A stretch of DNA of 64,000 bases from Ceratotherium simum simum. Its lineage: Eukaryota > Chordata > Mammalia > Perissodactyla > Rhinocerotidae. The notes under the pieces were generated by a model, which was given only the letters and a program-made list of their open reading frames with translations, had not been told where the DNA came from and searched no databases. The position numbers and the translations under genes were made by a program. Within the stretch, counting starts at the first letter, position 1. The number at the start of each line of letters is the position of its first letter. Where the stretch lies: contig NW_004454193.1 in NCBI RefSeq assembly GCF_000283155.1, positions 5,481,481 to 5,545,480 of the forward strand. The letters run 5' to 3'. Of the stretch, positions 21,190 through 32,333 are shown piece after piece.

Positions 21190-21330
21190 GGTGAGTAATC
21201 TATCACTTACTGAGCACTCTTCTGCGCCAGACCCCGTCCTTTCCTTGTGCTTTCTCATGGCGCCATTGGAGTCCCCATTTTACAGATGAGCAAACTGAGC
21301 CTCAGGAAGGGAATATTGTGCAGACAGGAG
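21190..21330 (+). repeat. MIR SINE fragment
   Basis: 'atcacttactgagcactctt', 'ctgcgccagaccccgtcctt', then 'ccccattttacagatgagca' and 'aactgagcctcaggaaggg' follow MIR sense. Confidence 0.85.
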
Positions 21331-21910
21331 CTGGCAGAAGCAGATTTGGAAGCCAGATTTCCTGCCTCCGGGGCTCTTGTTGCAGGCTCTGGGAGGTGGG
21401 GGTCCTGAGGGCCTCCTGTGCCTGCCCTTTCTCACCCCTCTAGGGCCTGGTCCTCCATTTAGAGCTCTCCTCTGGAGCCAAGCTGGGGAACTCTCAGGCC
21501 AAGCTGAGGGCGGGAAGTTAGATCATCAGCCATCCTTTAAGGGGTAATTAGCTGACTATGAAAACAGCTCCTTTAACCACAGCAGTTCGCCCCACCAGAG
21601 GAGAGGGGAAGTCGATGTTTTTATTATAAACGGAATCATAGAGGGGATTAAGGCTTAGTAGTCTTGGGTTTTGTTTTGTTTCTTAAAGGCCTGAGGTGGA
21701 ACTTGGCGTCTACTACCCCAGCCCAGAAGAAAGGAAGTTTATTTTCTGGGTCAGATTAACAGACTTTGGCTTTCTTGATTTTTATTTTTATGGAAAAGGA
21801 GCAACTTGCTGCCTTTGCGGAATCTCCCAGACCCCCTTTTCCCTCTCTTTTCCAAGTCTGCTGCTCGTTTTCCAGCCAAGTGGTGGGGAGGTGGGTCAGG
21901 CAGTCTCACA

Positions 21911-21941
<31 letters not shown>

Positions 21942-22064
21942 CAGAGAGAGAGGTATTTGTAAGGTAGCTCCAAGGTGATGGGGAAGGAGCTGCTGAGAAG
22001 CCAGAGGGCAGGCTGAGGGTCTTAGGATCCAGTGGGATCAGGGTGGAGCCCAAGGGGAGTGTTT
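21331..22064. other. Unassigned unique sequence with a GA tract
   Basis: No gene was recognised. 21530-21625 (ggggtaattagctgactatg onward) is repeat-free and has a TAATTAGCTGA core, so it may be a small regulatory site. Frames at 21696-22074 are driven by the GA tract. Confidence 0.45.
21911..21952 (+). repeat. (GA)n microsatellite
   Basis: About 42 bases of GAGA with two CA interruptions. Confidence 0.95.
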
Positions 22065-22160
22065 CAGAGCCCACTTACTGCTTGCATGAACTTGACCAAG
22101 TTAACTTACCCTCTCTGAGCCTAGTTTTCACATCGGTACAGTGAGAGGGGTTCTTGTGGC
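22065..22160 (-). repeat. MIR SINE fragment
   Basis: 'gcatgaacttgaccaagtta' and 'acttaccctctctgagccta' then 'gttttcacatcggtacagtg' form the antisense MIR core. Confidence 0.8.
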
Positions 22161-22189
22161 TTGTCCAGGGGACAAGCCTACCCAGCATG

Positions 22190-22390
22190 ACATCGTGGCT
22201 TAGGGCATGGGTTCCCTGCTTTTGAATCCTAGCCCCAGCCCCTACCTGCTGTGGGCAAGGGACCCAAGCCCATGCTTCCTCGTCTGTAAAATGGGAATGA
22301 TATTATTAGGGTTGTTGCGAGAATCGAATGGAAAAAGTACTTAAAGTAATGCTTGGCACATAATAAGCACTCAAGAAACATCAGCAATTT
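22190..22390 (-). repeat. MIR SINE
   Basis: Antisense MIR: 'gcttagggcatgggttccct', 'ttttgaatcctagccccagc', 'tcctcgtctgtaaaatggga', 'attagggttgttgcgagaat' and 'cttggcacataataagcact'. Confidence 0.9.
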
Positions 22391-22499
22391 TATATGTAGC
22401 ACTGCTAATATGATCTGTCTGGTTTCTGTAAGGAGAGTAATGGATAATAAAGTTGAGTTTAGGGTCATATTATAGAAAGATTTAGATGTCAAGCTAAGA

Positions 22500-22650
22500 A
22501 ATTTAGGTTCAAGGGATCGACTTTCGAGTTAAAGAGACCTGAGAGGCCGTTTCATTCAACCCACTCAACTAACAGAGGAAAACCAGGGGCCCAGGAAGAG
22601 GATGCAGCTTGTTCAAAGTCCTGCTGTGGCTGAACTGTAACCAGGAAGGG
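22500..22650 (+). repeat. MIR-like fragment
   Basis: 'tttcattcaacccactcaac', 'taacagaggaaaaccagggg' and 'cccaggaagaggatgcagct' parallel MIR3 sense (..tttacagatgaggaaactgaggcccagagagg). Confidence 0.6.
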
Positions 22651-23689
22651 CAGCTTGGAGGGTAAGTCAACAGACTGTCAGTTGGAAGGCCTCCCTTCTA
22701 GATATCTCCCAGATTATAGCTCCTTTGATGGTGTCTAGAATCCTTCCCAAAGGACCTGGAGTTTAAGGCACCTTTCATATTACAGGCAAACACGTTAAGC
22801 CCATGTAGGACTATTCACACTTTAGTATGAATTAGCTTATCAGAAGATCTTCAGTGTGCTAGCTAGCTGAGAGCAGGGTCCTGCTGGGTAGGTCAAAGGG
22901 CAGATAAATTGTGATCCAGGGTAGAGGTGGAGCCTGGAGCCCTTCTAAGTCAGCTCCAGTGTGGCTGGGGGGTGCTGCTGAGAAGCCAGACGGCAGCCTG
23001 AGGACCCCACTACCCCCCTTCCCAGGCCGCCAAATATATACCTCTTCACAGTTGAGCCAAAGCTTTTATAGTTTGGAACTTACTCTGTTTTGGGCAGAGA
23101 TTCCTCATCCTTCCTAACCACGCAGAACCAAAAAATGCTCAAAAAATTTGGCCAGTGGTGTCTTAACCTCAGGGCCCCATTTGCAAGTAGACCCAGTGCA
23201 TTGGGTTCAGCCATTTCCCCAGCCCACGGTATCTCTGGGTTACATTATCGTTACATTTATTTCTTCAGATCTGCCTCCAACCAGGAAGGATTTTGGGTAG
23301 TTTATATGGATATGTTAAATCAAACAGGTCTCCCCACCACTCCCTGTCCTCCTGTTAAGGAGCAAAGGAAGGATAGAAAAAGAGGGTAGGGTAGAATGTT
23401 CAATTAGGACTGAGGCCACAGAGCGTGGTCCATCAATTCACATAGCCTGTCTAACATTGGCTACAACTGACTCCATCCAGGGGATGAGCTTGGCCTTTCT
23501 GGAAGCTTGGATGGCATCTGCTTCTTTAACGCTCTAAACATTGTTGTTATTTCTATTGTTTCTATCTCTGTTGTTATTTCATTGTTATTTTGGAGACAGA
23601 GGTCTAGTTGTTCCCTCAAACAACTCAACGATGATCATGGAACCCCCTCGCCTTAAAAGGGGGCTGCCTCCCAGTGGGCTCTTTCTTCA
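22651..23689. other. Unassigned unique sequence
   Basis: No gene or repeat was recognised over about 1 kb. A short TTGTTATT-rich low-complexity patch lies at about 23541-23592. Confidence 0.4.
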
Positions 23690-23805
23690 GATCATTAGTT
23701 TATCTATTTAGTGCATATTTATGGGATGTCTCCTATGTGTCAGCTCTCTTCTGGGCTTGGGGATGCAAGGGTTAACCACACAGTCCCAGGCCATCATCTC
23801 ATAGA
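23690..23805 (-). repeat. L2 LINE 3' end, antisense
   Basis: 'tctatttagtgcatatttat', 'gggatgtctcctatgtgtca' and 'cttctgggcttggggatgca' are the antisense of the L2 3' end. Confidence 0.7.
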
Positions 23806-24599
23806 ACATCCCATTGTTGAGTGTGTGTTTTGGCACTTTATCCATTAAAAGTCAGCATGCTGAGAACTTCTCCGGGACCTTGCCCTCTCTGAATGCAACA
23901 AAGACACTTTGGAGAGAGGAGTGGATCTGTCAGGGTCCAGGCAGGAACACACACACTCCTCAAGGGTTTTCCACAGAGGGAAATGAATGTAGGGAATTGA
24001 TTACAGCTAGAGGTAGCGCTGAGCTGCCAAGCAGGGGGCAGTGAGGTAACTCAGAGATTAGGACCAGCTGGAAGCAGCTACCATGCTCATCCCTTCGAGC
24101 TGGAGGCATAAAGGGCAGAGGCTGTGTTTCTCGAGCAAGGGACCAGGGTCACCCAGGGGAAGCTGCAGCCGTGCCAGGCTGGAGCCTAAGCCACAGAGAA
24201 GATGCAGTTTCTCCTGAAAGCCACCGAGGTAGAGAGCACGCTGTGTGAAATGCCCTGGCTTTTCCCTCCCCAGCCCTCCCCCCAACCCCAGACTCCACCA
24301 GGGCCTCCTATCAGCGAACTCATTAGAAGCCGGTTTTTCTGGGAGTCTGAGATCCCCAGACAGCCTGCAGAGTTAGTATCCCCCACATCCCGTTATGGAG
24401 TAAGCAGAGGAAGGATAAATAGATGTGTTTACAAAGCAGGCCACCCACCACGGAAGGTACCCCTTGGCAACATTTTATGTGAGACCCCAGAATATAAACT
24501 CACCGTAGTGGTCAGGAGTAATAACAAACTTCAAAGCCAGGTTCTCCTGGAAGAAGAAGGAGGAGGAGGAGGAGAAAAGTAACAATAATAATGATAAAC
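23806..24599. other. Unassigned sequence with a CTCF-like core
   Basis: No gene was recognised. CAAGCAGGGGGCA at 24028-24040 differs by one base from the CTCF core CCAGCAGGGGGCA. A GGA/GAA tract closes the region. The 126-codon frame at 24202-24582 ends in that tract and is not credible. Confidence 0.4.
24551..24577 (+). repeat. (GAA/GGA)n trinucleotide tract
   Basis: Three GAA/AAG-type units are followed by about six GGA units; pure purine on this strand. Confidence 0.9.
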
Positions 24600-24835
24600 A
24601 ACCACCATGCCATAGATAGAGTGCCTTCTCTGTGTTGAATCGTTGCCCAACTGTGAATGTGCACATATGTACACTTACCCAAAGAGATTCTGTTACTGGG
24701 CCATTTTATAGGTGAGGAAACTGAGGCTGAGAGAAGGCAACTCCTTTGCCCAAGGTCATGTAGTGAGCAAGGGGTAGGACCAGAATTTGAATTGCAGTCC
24801 GTCTGACTCCAAGTCCTGTGTCCTCAGCCAATGAG
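24600..24835 (+). repeat. MIR SINE, nearly complete
   Basis: 'ggccattttataggtgagga', 'aactgaggctgagagaaggc', 'tgcccaaggtcatgtagtga', 'accagaatttgaattgcagt' and 'ccgtctgactccaagtcctg' follow MIR sense in order. Confidence 0.92.
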
Positions 24836-25679
24836 CCGTGAACCACCGAGGCTCCTGGGGCTATGACCTCTGGAGCCAAGCCCTCCCTGGGCATGGAGCA
24901 TCCTTGGGAGGAAAAGGCAGCTCTCTGAAGGCTCAGGGCTCAGACCCAGACCTAGAGGAGGAGCCTCCTCTGGACACCCCTTCCCCCACCCCCACACACC
25001 AAGTGGCATCTGAATGTCTGGGGCTGGCCAAAGGCCTGGAGAACAGGCCAACAGGCTGTTGGCAAGACCACAGCCCTGTTGCCCAGAGGGTTGGAGCCAG
25101 TGACTCAAAGGGCAGTGCATGCTCGTTTCAAGATGTGTAGTGTGTGTCCCAGTGCCAGGAAATCCTCCTCCAGCCTCATGCTCTGCCCAGTTGCTATCAG
25201 ATGGGGTTGGCCCCATCTGGGACTTTCCTGGCTAGTGCTGCCTGTGGGGCCTCCAGCTGTTGCTCTGAGGCTGCCTGGTATCTGCAGGGTGCCTGGCACT
25301 GGTACGCTGAGAGCGGCCACTCTCCCTGCCTCTGGAGCTCTGGGTGGCCCCCCACACCTGGGTATCATCCAAATTGGGAAGGAGCTGGGAGGAGCAGAGA
25401 GCATCCAGCTACAGCAGGTCAGACGTTTCTTTGAGGACATGTCCCTCTGGCCCTACCTGGCAGTCTCTGATCATTCCTGGGTGCTGAGTATAAGCTGTGT
25501 CTTCTTGAGAATGTCAGGTTGTCAAAAGGAGAAAAGTCAAATAAAGATGGGGAGTGGGAGGGCTGGGGTGATTGGGTGAGCTTTCTGTGAGGGCCATGCC
25601 ACCGAGTTTCTGATGTGGCTTTCACACTTTGTAATAGTCAGGCCTCCATATGTTACAGTGTCCCCGGCCTGGGACCCTG
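24836..25679. other. GC-rich unassigned unique sequence with long spurious frames
   Basis: Frames of 100-166 codons overlap on both strands (for example 25079-25579 plus and 25105-25440 minus). This is what GC-rich DNA with few stops produces by chance. None shows a domain, signal peptide or repeated motif, and no splice-bounded exon pattern was apparent. Confidence 0.45.
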
Positions 25680-25800
25680 GCTTTATCACTCCCTAATCTC
25701 AGTTTAATTGCTGTGGTCAATTTACCCTGCACTTAATAACCTGCAGCTTGGTATACTGTTTAATATGGTTGACACACACTTTGCTTTAAATGTCAGCACT
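25680..25800. promoter_or_regulatory. Candidate regulatory block
   Basis: An AT-rich island in GC-rich DNA: 'atctcagtttaattgctgtg', 'tgcacttaataacctgcagc' and 'tgtttaatatggttgacaca', with several TTAAT cores and no repeat similarity. The abrupt change in composition is the main reason to flag it. Confidence 0.35.
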
Positions 25801-28024
25801 GGCTGGGCCTGGGGACTTGGCAGGCTCCCTGGGAGAGATGGCAGAGGAGCAGCGTCATCTGCTCGGCGTCTGGGATGCTGGTATGTTGGCCGCAACTTTT
25901 CTTGGCCTGAAGACTCAGCCACCACACAGAACTGAGCTGTTGGATGGCAACTGCCATCTCCAGACTCTATCTGAGGCCCACCCAGCCCTGATCTGCTTTC
26001 CTCTTGCTGCTTCCCACCTAAGGGGCCTCCAGAGAAGGGGCGTCTGCAAGGCAGCCATCCTCAGCGTGGAAAGTGTGTTACATCCAGGCTCAAATTGGGA
26101 CTCCTGCAGCCCCAGTGGGATGTGGGGGCTGGTCCTGGTTGTGTGTTTGTGACCAAGACCCCAAGGGCAGCTGTTGGGTAAATATCACATTCTGGTTGAA
26201 GGATTGTAAGCAACACCCAGGATGACAGCTGGGCCAACGTAGCTCTGCCCACCACTCTCCCATGGGTGGACCCAACAAGCAAACTGGCTGCGTTTTTGCT
26301 CCCTCTTGACCTCCATTCCTTCTGCTTCTGACGGACTAAACGATTAACTGGAAGGACTAAACTGATGGGACTTCCGAGGTGGCCTCCCAGTCCACTGTGA
26401 CCACCCACTGCAGCTTCCTACGGAAACTGCCCTTTCATCCACAGGACAAAGGCACCCGGAAGTGTTGTTTGCCCTGGGTGCCTCTGCCTCCCTGTTAGGA
26501 CCCCCGTCCCAACCTGGGCCAATCAACTTCTCTCTCCTAGAGATCAGGAATTCAAGATGAAGAGAGCACAGCGATGTCTGGGGCTGTCCCCAATGGTCAC
26601 TCACAGACTTGGGAGTCGTTTTGCCACTGGACTGGATTTCAGAGGAGGCAGAAGGAAATGTACAGAGACACAGAGATGAAAAGGAGAGAGCGCTCCTCTG
26701 GATGGCTCACTAGCTCCTGGTCCCAGTCCCTCCCAAAGGAGCAGTGTTTTCCTCAGACCCCCTGAAGCCTTGTGATAAACCCTCCCTTTTGACTGAAACA
26801 ACTTGGGTTGGGTTTGCCATTTTCAACCAAGAGCTCTGCCTCAAACAATCCGGCGAGTGCTCCGCACAGAGCTGGCCGGGCTGGGGCTCATCCTGTTATT
26901 ATTAAGTTGTATTTGGGATATGGCTTTGGGGGAAATGCAGACTTCTTGGATGGGAGTCTGTTGAGGGTCACACTGGCTTCGGGTGGGGGAAATTTGTTCC
27001 TAGGACTGGAGCATCCCCGAGCTCCTCACCTTGGTTGGGCGTCCCCTTCCACTCTTGACTTGCAGAGAACAGCTGGAATCTGGTGGCTCTGCCCCATTTG
27101 CTCCAGTCTCTGGTCTGGTTCCACTGGCGAGGTGAGGACGGCCCCTTCCAATCTGCCCGGGAAACTCACGCTTACCCCGAAGTGCCTGAGTCCATTTGGG
27201 GCCATCTTCTCCACGGGCATTTCCCCCTTGGGCTCAGCCCCAAGGAACTCCTCGGGGGTGCTGTCAGCCTGATCCTCTGCACCCCGAGACAGCCTACCCT
27301 TCAGGCCTGGTGGGCACAGTGTCTAGGCCCTTGGTACTTCTAGGGGTATGCAAAAAGGTCTTAATGTTGATTTCTTTTAAAATCAGAGGAAAGTAATGAA
27401 TATAATATTAATAAATGTATAATAGCAAATCCAGCCTCCATTCGATTTGTCTTTACACCAACCCCATGGTAGAATGTGTTTTAATATTTTTTATGGAGGA
27501 AAGGGCTCACAAGGGCAGAAGTTTGTAAGGTCCACAAGTGCCGTCACGACGTGGCCCTGTCTCCACCCCCGACTCCTAACTGTATGTGGAGGTTCCAGCT
27601 TCCCCGGGACCCCAGGCGGAGCCCACCACCAAAGCAGGTAGATGTGCCCTGAATTGATCAGTGGGGTCTGCGGGGAGGGCAGTGACCACGAGTGTCTCTG
27701 CTGCTCTGACTCACATCTCCCAGTCTCACCCGTCCTGTACAGCTGGGCAGCGGGTCAGGCCAGCTGCTCTGGGGTCATTATTTTTCCTGCCCAGATTGAG
27801 CTCAAAGTTGAGCCAAGCAGAGGCCTGAGCCCCAGGCAGAACTCAGCGTTGCCTGAAAACTCTGCATTCTTGACCTGGAAGGACGGTCAGCCCAGAGGTA
27901 TGAACGTTGGCCCTTGCAGACCATCAGGCACTTGAAATCTGCCCGGGGCCCCTTGCAGGCAGGAACCGGGCAGCGCCCTGCTGCCTCTCCTTCCCAGAGA
28001 CCACAGAACGTCACGAGAGCTACC
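25801..28024. other. Long GC-rich unassigned stretch
   Basis: About 2.2 kb contain no recognised gene or repeat, apart from an AT-rich patch at about 27360-27430. Frames of up to 154 codons (26808-27272 plus) were inspected and show no recognisable domain. This is among the larger repeat-poor intervals in the window, which could mean constraint or simply chance. Confidence 0.4.
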
Positions 28025-28240
28025 GAGTGCAGCACTCATCTCACGCAGTATCTCATTTAGTTACCCCAGCAGCTCTGCAAGGAGGGTGCTATTGTTAGCC
28101 TCATTTCATAGATGTGGAAACTGAGGCCCAGAGAGACTAAGAGGTTTGGCTAAGTTCAGAAAGCTAGTAAAGTGGCAAGGGCAGGATTTGAATTCAGATC
28201 TGCCTGACACCAGATCTAATACTTCCCTCCTACCCTTGCC
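28025..28240 (+). repeat. MIR SINE, nearly complete
   Basis: 'cagtatctcatttagttacc', 'ccagcagctctgcaaggagg', 'cctcatttcatagatgtgga', 'aactgaggcccagagagact' and 'aggatttgaattcagatctg' follow MIR sense. Confidence 0.93.
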
Positions 28241-28644
28241 CCAACCAGAAGGCTGGCCTCCCGGAGGAGGGGCATGCTCCCCAAGGAAGCAGTGTGGTAT
28301 CAGGTGGCGTTTCCCAGGTGAGGCATGACTGTGGGATCCTGGCCACGCACAGGAGACTTTTGGGTGGTACACAGAATGCACTTTTTCTGTTTATTCCGTA
28401 GTCACGTGGGCATAGAAGCAAACATATAATTTATACATCAAAATCATGATTTCCTGAATATTCCTGCTAGAGGAAGGTATATAAGTTTTTACAAGTGAAT
28501 TGATTTAAAGGAAAATATTAAGTGAATAGTGATATAGCTGATATGGATGAAGCAGAAAACAAAACAAAACACTTTAAATCCTGGTCTGTGGGAGAGACCT
28601 GTAGATTTTAATCATAACCTCTGGGTTTGAGTTATCTTACGAGC
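28241..28644. other. Unassigned unique sequence
   Basis: No gene or repeat was recognised; AT-rich from about 28400. Confidence 0.45.
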
Positions 28645-28760
28645 ATCCTTGAACGAGACTCTTCAGTTCTCTGGGACTTGGTTTCCTCATCTCTAAAATG
28701 GGGATGGTCCTCACAGGGTCTTTGTAAAGACGCAAAGGAGACGACACACAGCAGCTGTCC
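28645..28760 (-). repeat. MIR SINE fragment
   Basis: 'tctctgggacttggtttcct', 'catctctaaaatggggatgg' and 'cctcacagggtctttgtaaa' form antisense MIR. Confidence 0.85.
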
Positions 28761-29519
28761 TGCCCAGCTCTGTAGAGATATTCAGGGAAGGGGACAAGGA
28801 GCCCTTCGGTCAGGCGCTTCATTGGCTGCCCTTCGTGGGCAGGGAGCAGGAAAGGCATTTTTGGACAGGAGTGACTGGGGAGGGTTGGGCTTGGAACTGC
28901 GAGTTCTCAGGGGCTTAATTCCACTGGGGACCCACTCCAGTTGCTGGGCCTCCCAAGAAACATGATATACGTCTGTTTAATTGAACATGAGTCTTAATTG
29001 CCAAAATTACCTGTAACATTAGCTTCTCTCGTAGCTGTGCCCTCTCCTGGGCTGGTGCCAATTCTCCAGGGATGACTGGGTCCCAGGAGGGCCTGGCCCT
29101 ACTGGGGTAGGCTGTCAGTGGGCCTGAGAGCTCTGGCTAGGGCCTCGGAGCGGTGGAGAGGAGCCAGGACTGGGAACCCACATGTTGGCGCCAAGGCCTC
29201 TTTCTTCCCAGAGAAAATCCCTGGTTTGTGCCCCTCGACACAGCCAGTCTAGCTTCTCCCCCAAGAAGCCTTCCCTGATTAAAGATGTCAGAGAAGTCTC
29301 TCATTTTCCTGGAATCTCCTTGGATCCTGGAAGTCAGGACCCACGTCCAGTGTTCCTATTATAACCCCCACCACACTGCTCACGACTCTCTACCAATGGA
29401 GTGGAACGTTGTGAGCCGTGTGGTGGGGGTTACAATGAACCCTGGGGAGGGGGTGGCTACCACAGGCCACGTGTCTTTGTCTCAAATGTTCTTATCTTCA
29501 TTGAATAATATAAGAAAAT
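28761..29519. other. Unassigned sequence with a small AT-rich core
   Basis: No gene was recognised. 28975-29030 (tttaattgaacatgagtctt then aattgccaaaattacctgta) is repeat-free with several AATT cores and may be a small regulatory site. About 29195-29300 (agccagtctagcttctcccc, ccaagaagccttccctgatt) could be an L2 fragment. Confidence 0.4.
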
Positions 29520-29747
29520 AAAAATGGCCAAAAGAAAGAAGGAAGGAAGAAAGAAAAGATAACTCAGATTTACCACTTAATAGGAAAACGCAAATTAAAA
29601 TTACATACATTTGTTCACTCATTAGATTGCAAATAATTTTAAAGTTTAATAATTTCAGTATTGCGTAATGTGGGGAAATGGATGTTTTTAAAATTCCAGT
29701 GAGACTATAACTTGGTTGAGGAAATGTGGCAGGATTTACTAAAGTTA

Positions 29748-29999
29748 AAAATGTATGGGGCTGGCCCAATGGTGTAGTGGTTAAGTTCGTGCACTCCACT
29801 TCTGTGGCCCGGGGTTCGTGGGTTTGGATCCTGGGCACGGACCTACACACCGCTCATCAAGCCATGCTGTGGCAGCATCCCACATACAAAAATTAGAGGA
29901 AGATTGGCACAGATGTTAGCTCAGCAACAATCTTCCTCAAGTAAAAAGAGGAAGATCAGCAACAGATGTTAGCTCAGGGCCAATCTTCCTCACCAAAAA

Positions 30000-30030
<31 letters not shown>

Positions 30031-30040
30031 ACATGTGCAT
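29748..30040 (+). mobile_element. ERE SINE inserted in an old L1
   Basis: The body runs about 29757-30031: 'ggggctggcccaatggtgta', 'gtggttaagttcgtgcactc', 'caccgctcatcaagccatgc', two 'agatgttagctcag' modules and a tail that has become (AAAT)n. The left flank aaatgtatg (29748-29756) and right flank acatgtgcatg fit a diverged target-site duplication. Confidence 0.92.
29994..30031 (+). repeat. (AAAT)n microsatellite in an ERE tail
   Basis: About nine AAAT/TAAA units have grown from the SINE poly-A tail. Confidence 0.95.
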
Positions 30041-30760
30041 GGGCATGCCCCTTGGCCCAACAATTTTACCTCTAGGTGTCTATCTACCCTAGGAAAGTAT
30101 TTGCACATGAACTAAGGACATTCTACACAAAGATGTTCATTCCAGCATAGTTTAGTAAGCAATTGGAAACAACATAACTGGCCATCCTAGGGTAATGGTT
30201 AAATAATGCACAGTCCTGTGGCAGCCGTCACCTCCCCATGATTTACTTCATGTCCCTAGTCCTCTCTGGTCAGCATGAACTCTTGGTGATGACCAAATAG
30301 TGGAAGTCGATGCACAGATTTGGAAAATTCTCTGAGACTTTGTTGGTGAAAAATACAAGGACCAGAAAGATCCAAACAGTATGAAATAAACTATTTAAAA
30401 GCAACTTTTAACAAACAAACAAAACTATAGGACAAACCCAAAGCAATACCATGTATTTCCATAGGTACACAGATGCATCTGTGTACCTAATCTACAGAAA
30501 AAAGTAAGGAAGGGAACGCACCAAACTAATAACAGTTGCTACCTTCGGCAGGGGGCATGGCATTGGGGGAGGTAGTTAAAGATCTGAAGCTTTATACCAA
30601 CTGTTTGAAAATAATTTTTACAAATGAATGTATTCATGTGCTATTTATGTAATTAAAAGTAAATTTATTTATGGGTTTGGGTGAAGGATACATGGAGGTT
30701 TGTTATATTTGTGTTTGCCCAAGTTCTCCATAATAAAAATTTAAGAATTAAAAAATAAAC

Positions 30761-31929
30761 TTGACATTATAAAAGAAGTAATGACCTCATAGAAATATTG
30801 CTCCTTCTGAGAGATCTGTCTGACATGCCCAGCTCTGCCCTCAAGGTGCACCTGGCTGACTTTGGCCCCTCTGTATCAGGAGAGTGTTGACTGATGGTCT
30901 GACTCACTGAGTAAATGAATGAATGAGTGAATGAATGGATTGTTCCACTGAAAGAGAGCAGGATCTGCCAGACTGGAGACATCTCTTCATGACCCATTTC
31001 TGGTGTTTCTGGAGGCTGTAGAGGTGCTGTGACCCATATGCGCTCAGTAGGATATGTGGCTCATGCTCTCCCTCAGGACTGGAGAGGTGGGTATCTTGGG
31101 GTCTTGGGCATTTCTGGTGGAGAAAGAAGCTTTGCTACCCCCACTCTCACCCCGGTCTGCAATGAGAGATTCCTTTATAGCAGCCCAAGCTGCTCCTTCA
31201 GCAGGGCTCTGGGCTAAGCCCTGGCATATAGAAGAGGTTCCATGGATGGTTTCCAGACTATTGAACAGATTAAGGAAAGGGATTTGATATGCAGAGCTCC
31301 TGGAGAGGACCCGTGTGTCTAAGACCCTCCCTGGACCAGGTTTGGCATCACATCACACATTCTCCACCACTCTCTGGTTGGGCTCAGGGCAGACACAGGT
31401 AATCCACAACGGCAGTCCTTCCCATGGAGGCATTACTTGGTCTCAGACTCTTGTCTTAGTGCTCTGAGGTGGCTACATTAACTGATAAGATTTAGCATGA
31501 GAATTAAAATATATGTGCCATTCCTGCCTGACATTGTCAATGAGAACCACCTTTCTCAACATTAAGTGTTTGAAAATGGAAATGAGAGAAAGGAAGGGAA
31601 GCTGTATGTGTGGTTGTCTGTGGGTGTTGGGGTGGTGGTGGTTGGGAGCTTGGAAGAAAAGAGAGAGGAGTGGGGGGAACAGACATAGAAAGTGGGATAT
31701 GGGAGGCTGAAGGCACATTGTGTGTGCACCCCAAGGTACAAATGTCCAGTTATAACACAGTGGATGGTAAGAGATGTGAGAGAGACAGAGGTTCTTGCCA
31801 TCTGAGTATCGATTTTTGGAGGTCCTGAAGTCTCAGATTGTGGTGGGAAGCAAATGTCCTTAGAACACCCCTGCAGAGCCTGCATGAATCTGTCTTCAGC
31901 CTGTTCCTGATTATCCCATGTTGTAAGCA
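30761..31929. other. Unassigned unique sequence
   Basis: No gene was recognised. 30903-30940 has a GAATGA-type low-complexity run, possibly an L2 end. A TG/GGT-rich patch lies at about 31605-31650. Frames on both strands at 31473-31936 follow this low-complexity sequence. Confidence 0.4.
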
Positions 31930-32215
31930 TCTTCACACACAGTAATACAACTCAAATCAGCCGCAAACTGAAATGGCCAGTCTTGCAAGGATGTAGGGTT
32001 TCTTAAAGCTGATGAAAGTGATGTTGAATTACTTGGAGTCGTTCTCAAAACTGGTGTTCAAAGAGGACCTGGCAGAGGGAGAGCAGTTGGCAAACGAAAA
32101 AGGAGAATTAACAGGGATGATGACATGGTAAGTGCTTCGTAAGAGGATGAGTTGAATATCACGGTATTGAGAGTTTCTCAAGAAAAGGAATGAAATCCTC
32201 TGATATGTTCACAAA
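31930..32215 (+). pseudogene. Protein-like, frame-broken island of unknown parent
   Basis: I do not recognise the parent gene. One frame reads HSNTTQISRKLKWPVLQ up to about 31988. After a +1/-1 shift another frame (stop-to-stop 31972-32139) reads through ESDVELLGVVLKTG and then GPGRGRAVGKRKRRINRDDD, a basic, nuclear-protein-like stretch with GRGR and KRKRR. It ends ATG followed at once by GTAAGT (32128-32133), then TAA at 32140-32142. Beyond that stop the same frame continues plausibly (EDELNITVLRVSQEKE, about 32143-32190). A decayed retrocopy is the simplest reading. A real exon ending at the GTAAGT donor is the alternative, but no good acceptor is visible upstream. Confidence 0.35.
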
Positions 32216-32333
32216 ATGGCCCTTTAAAACAATCTTGCTGTCAATATCAAATATGGAGTGAAAACTGTTGTATTGACCGATCATACAATTTCATAAGAAC
32301 TATCCCTAAAAACATGAGTTGTTTTCTGTTCTC
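32216..32333. other. Sequence between protein-like island and ERE
   Basis: AT-rich with no recognised repeat. If the island is a retrocopy, this and the sequence right of the ERE (32570-32790) could be its 3' UTR split by the SINE; no poly-A end was identified. Confidence 0.3.

Larger units (their letters stand above)
29520..30760 (+). repeat. Old L1 (L1M/HAL1-type) 3' region, split by an ERE
   Basis: Left of the ERE: 'gattgcaaataattttaaag', 'atgtggggaaatggatgttt', 'gaggaaatgtggcaggattt'. Right of it the text resumes with 'tggcccaacaattttacctc', 'attccagcatagtttagtaa', 'gcaattggaaacaacataac' and ends 'ctccataataaaaatttaag'. This is the L1 3' UTR order with no coding capacity. A polypurine run lies at 29528-29559. 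Confidence 0.8.

Noticed and set aside
25079..25579. 166-codon plus-strand frame with overlapping minus-strand frames
   Set aside because: GC-rich sequence with few stops in several frames; no recognisable motif or fold.
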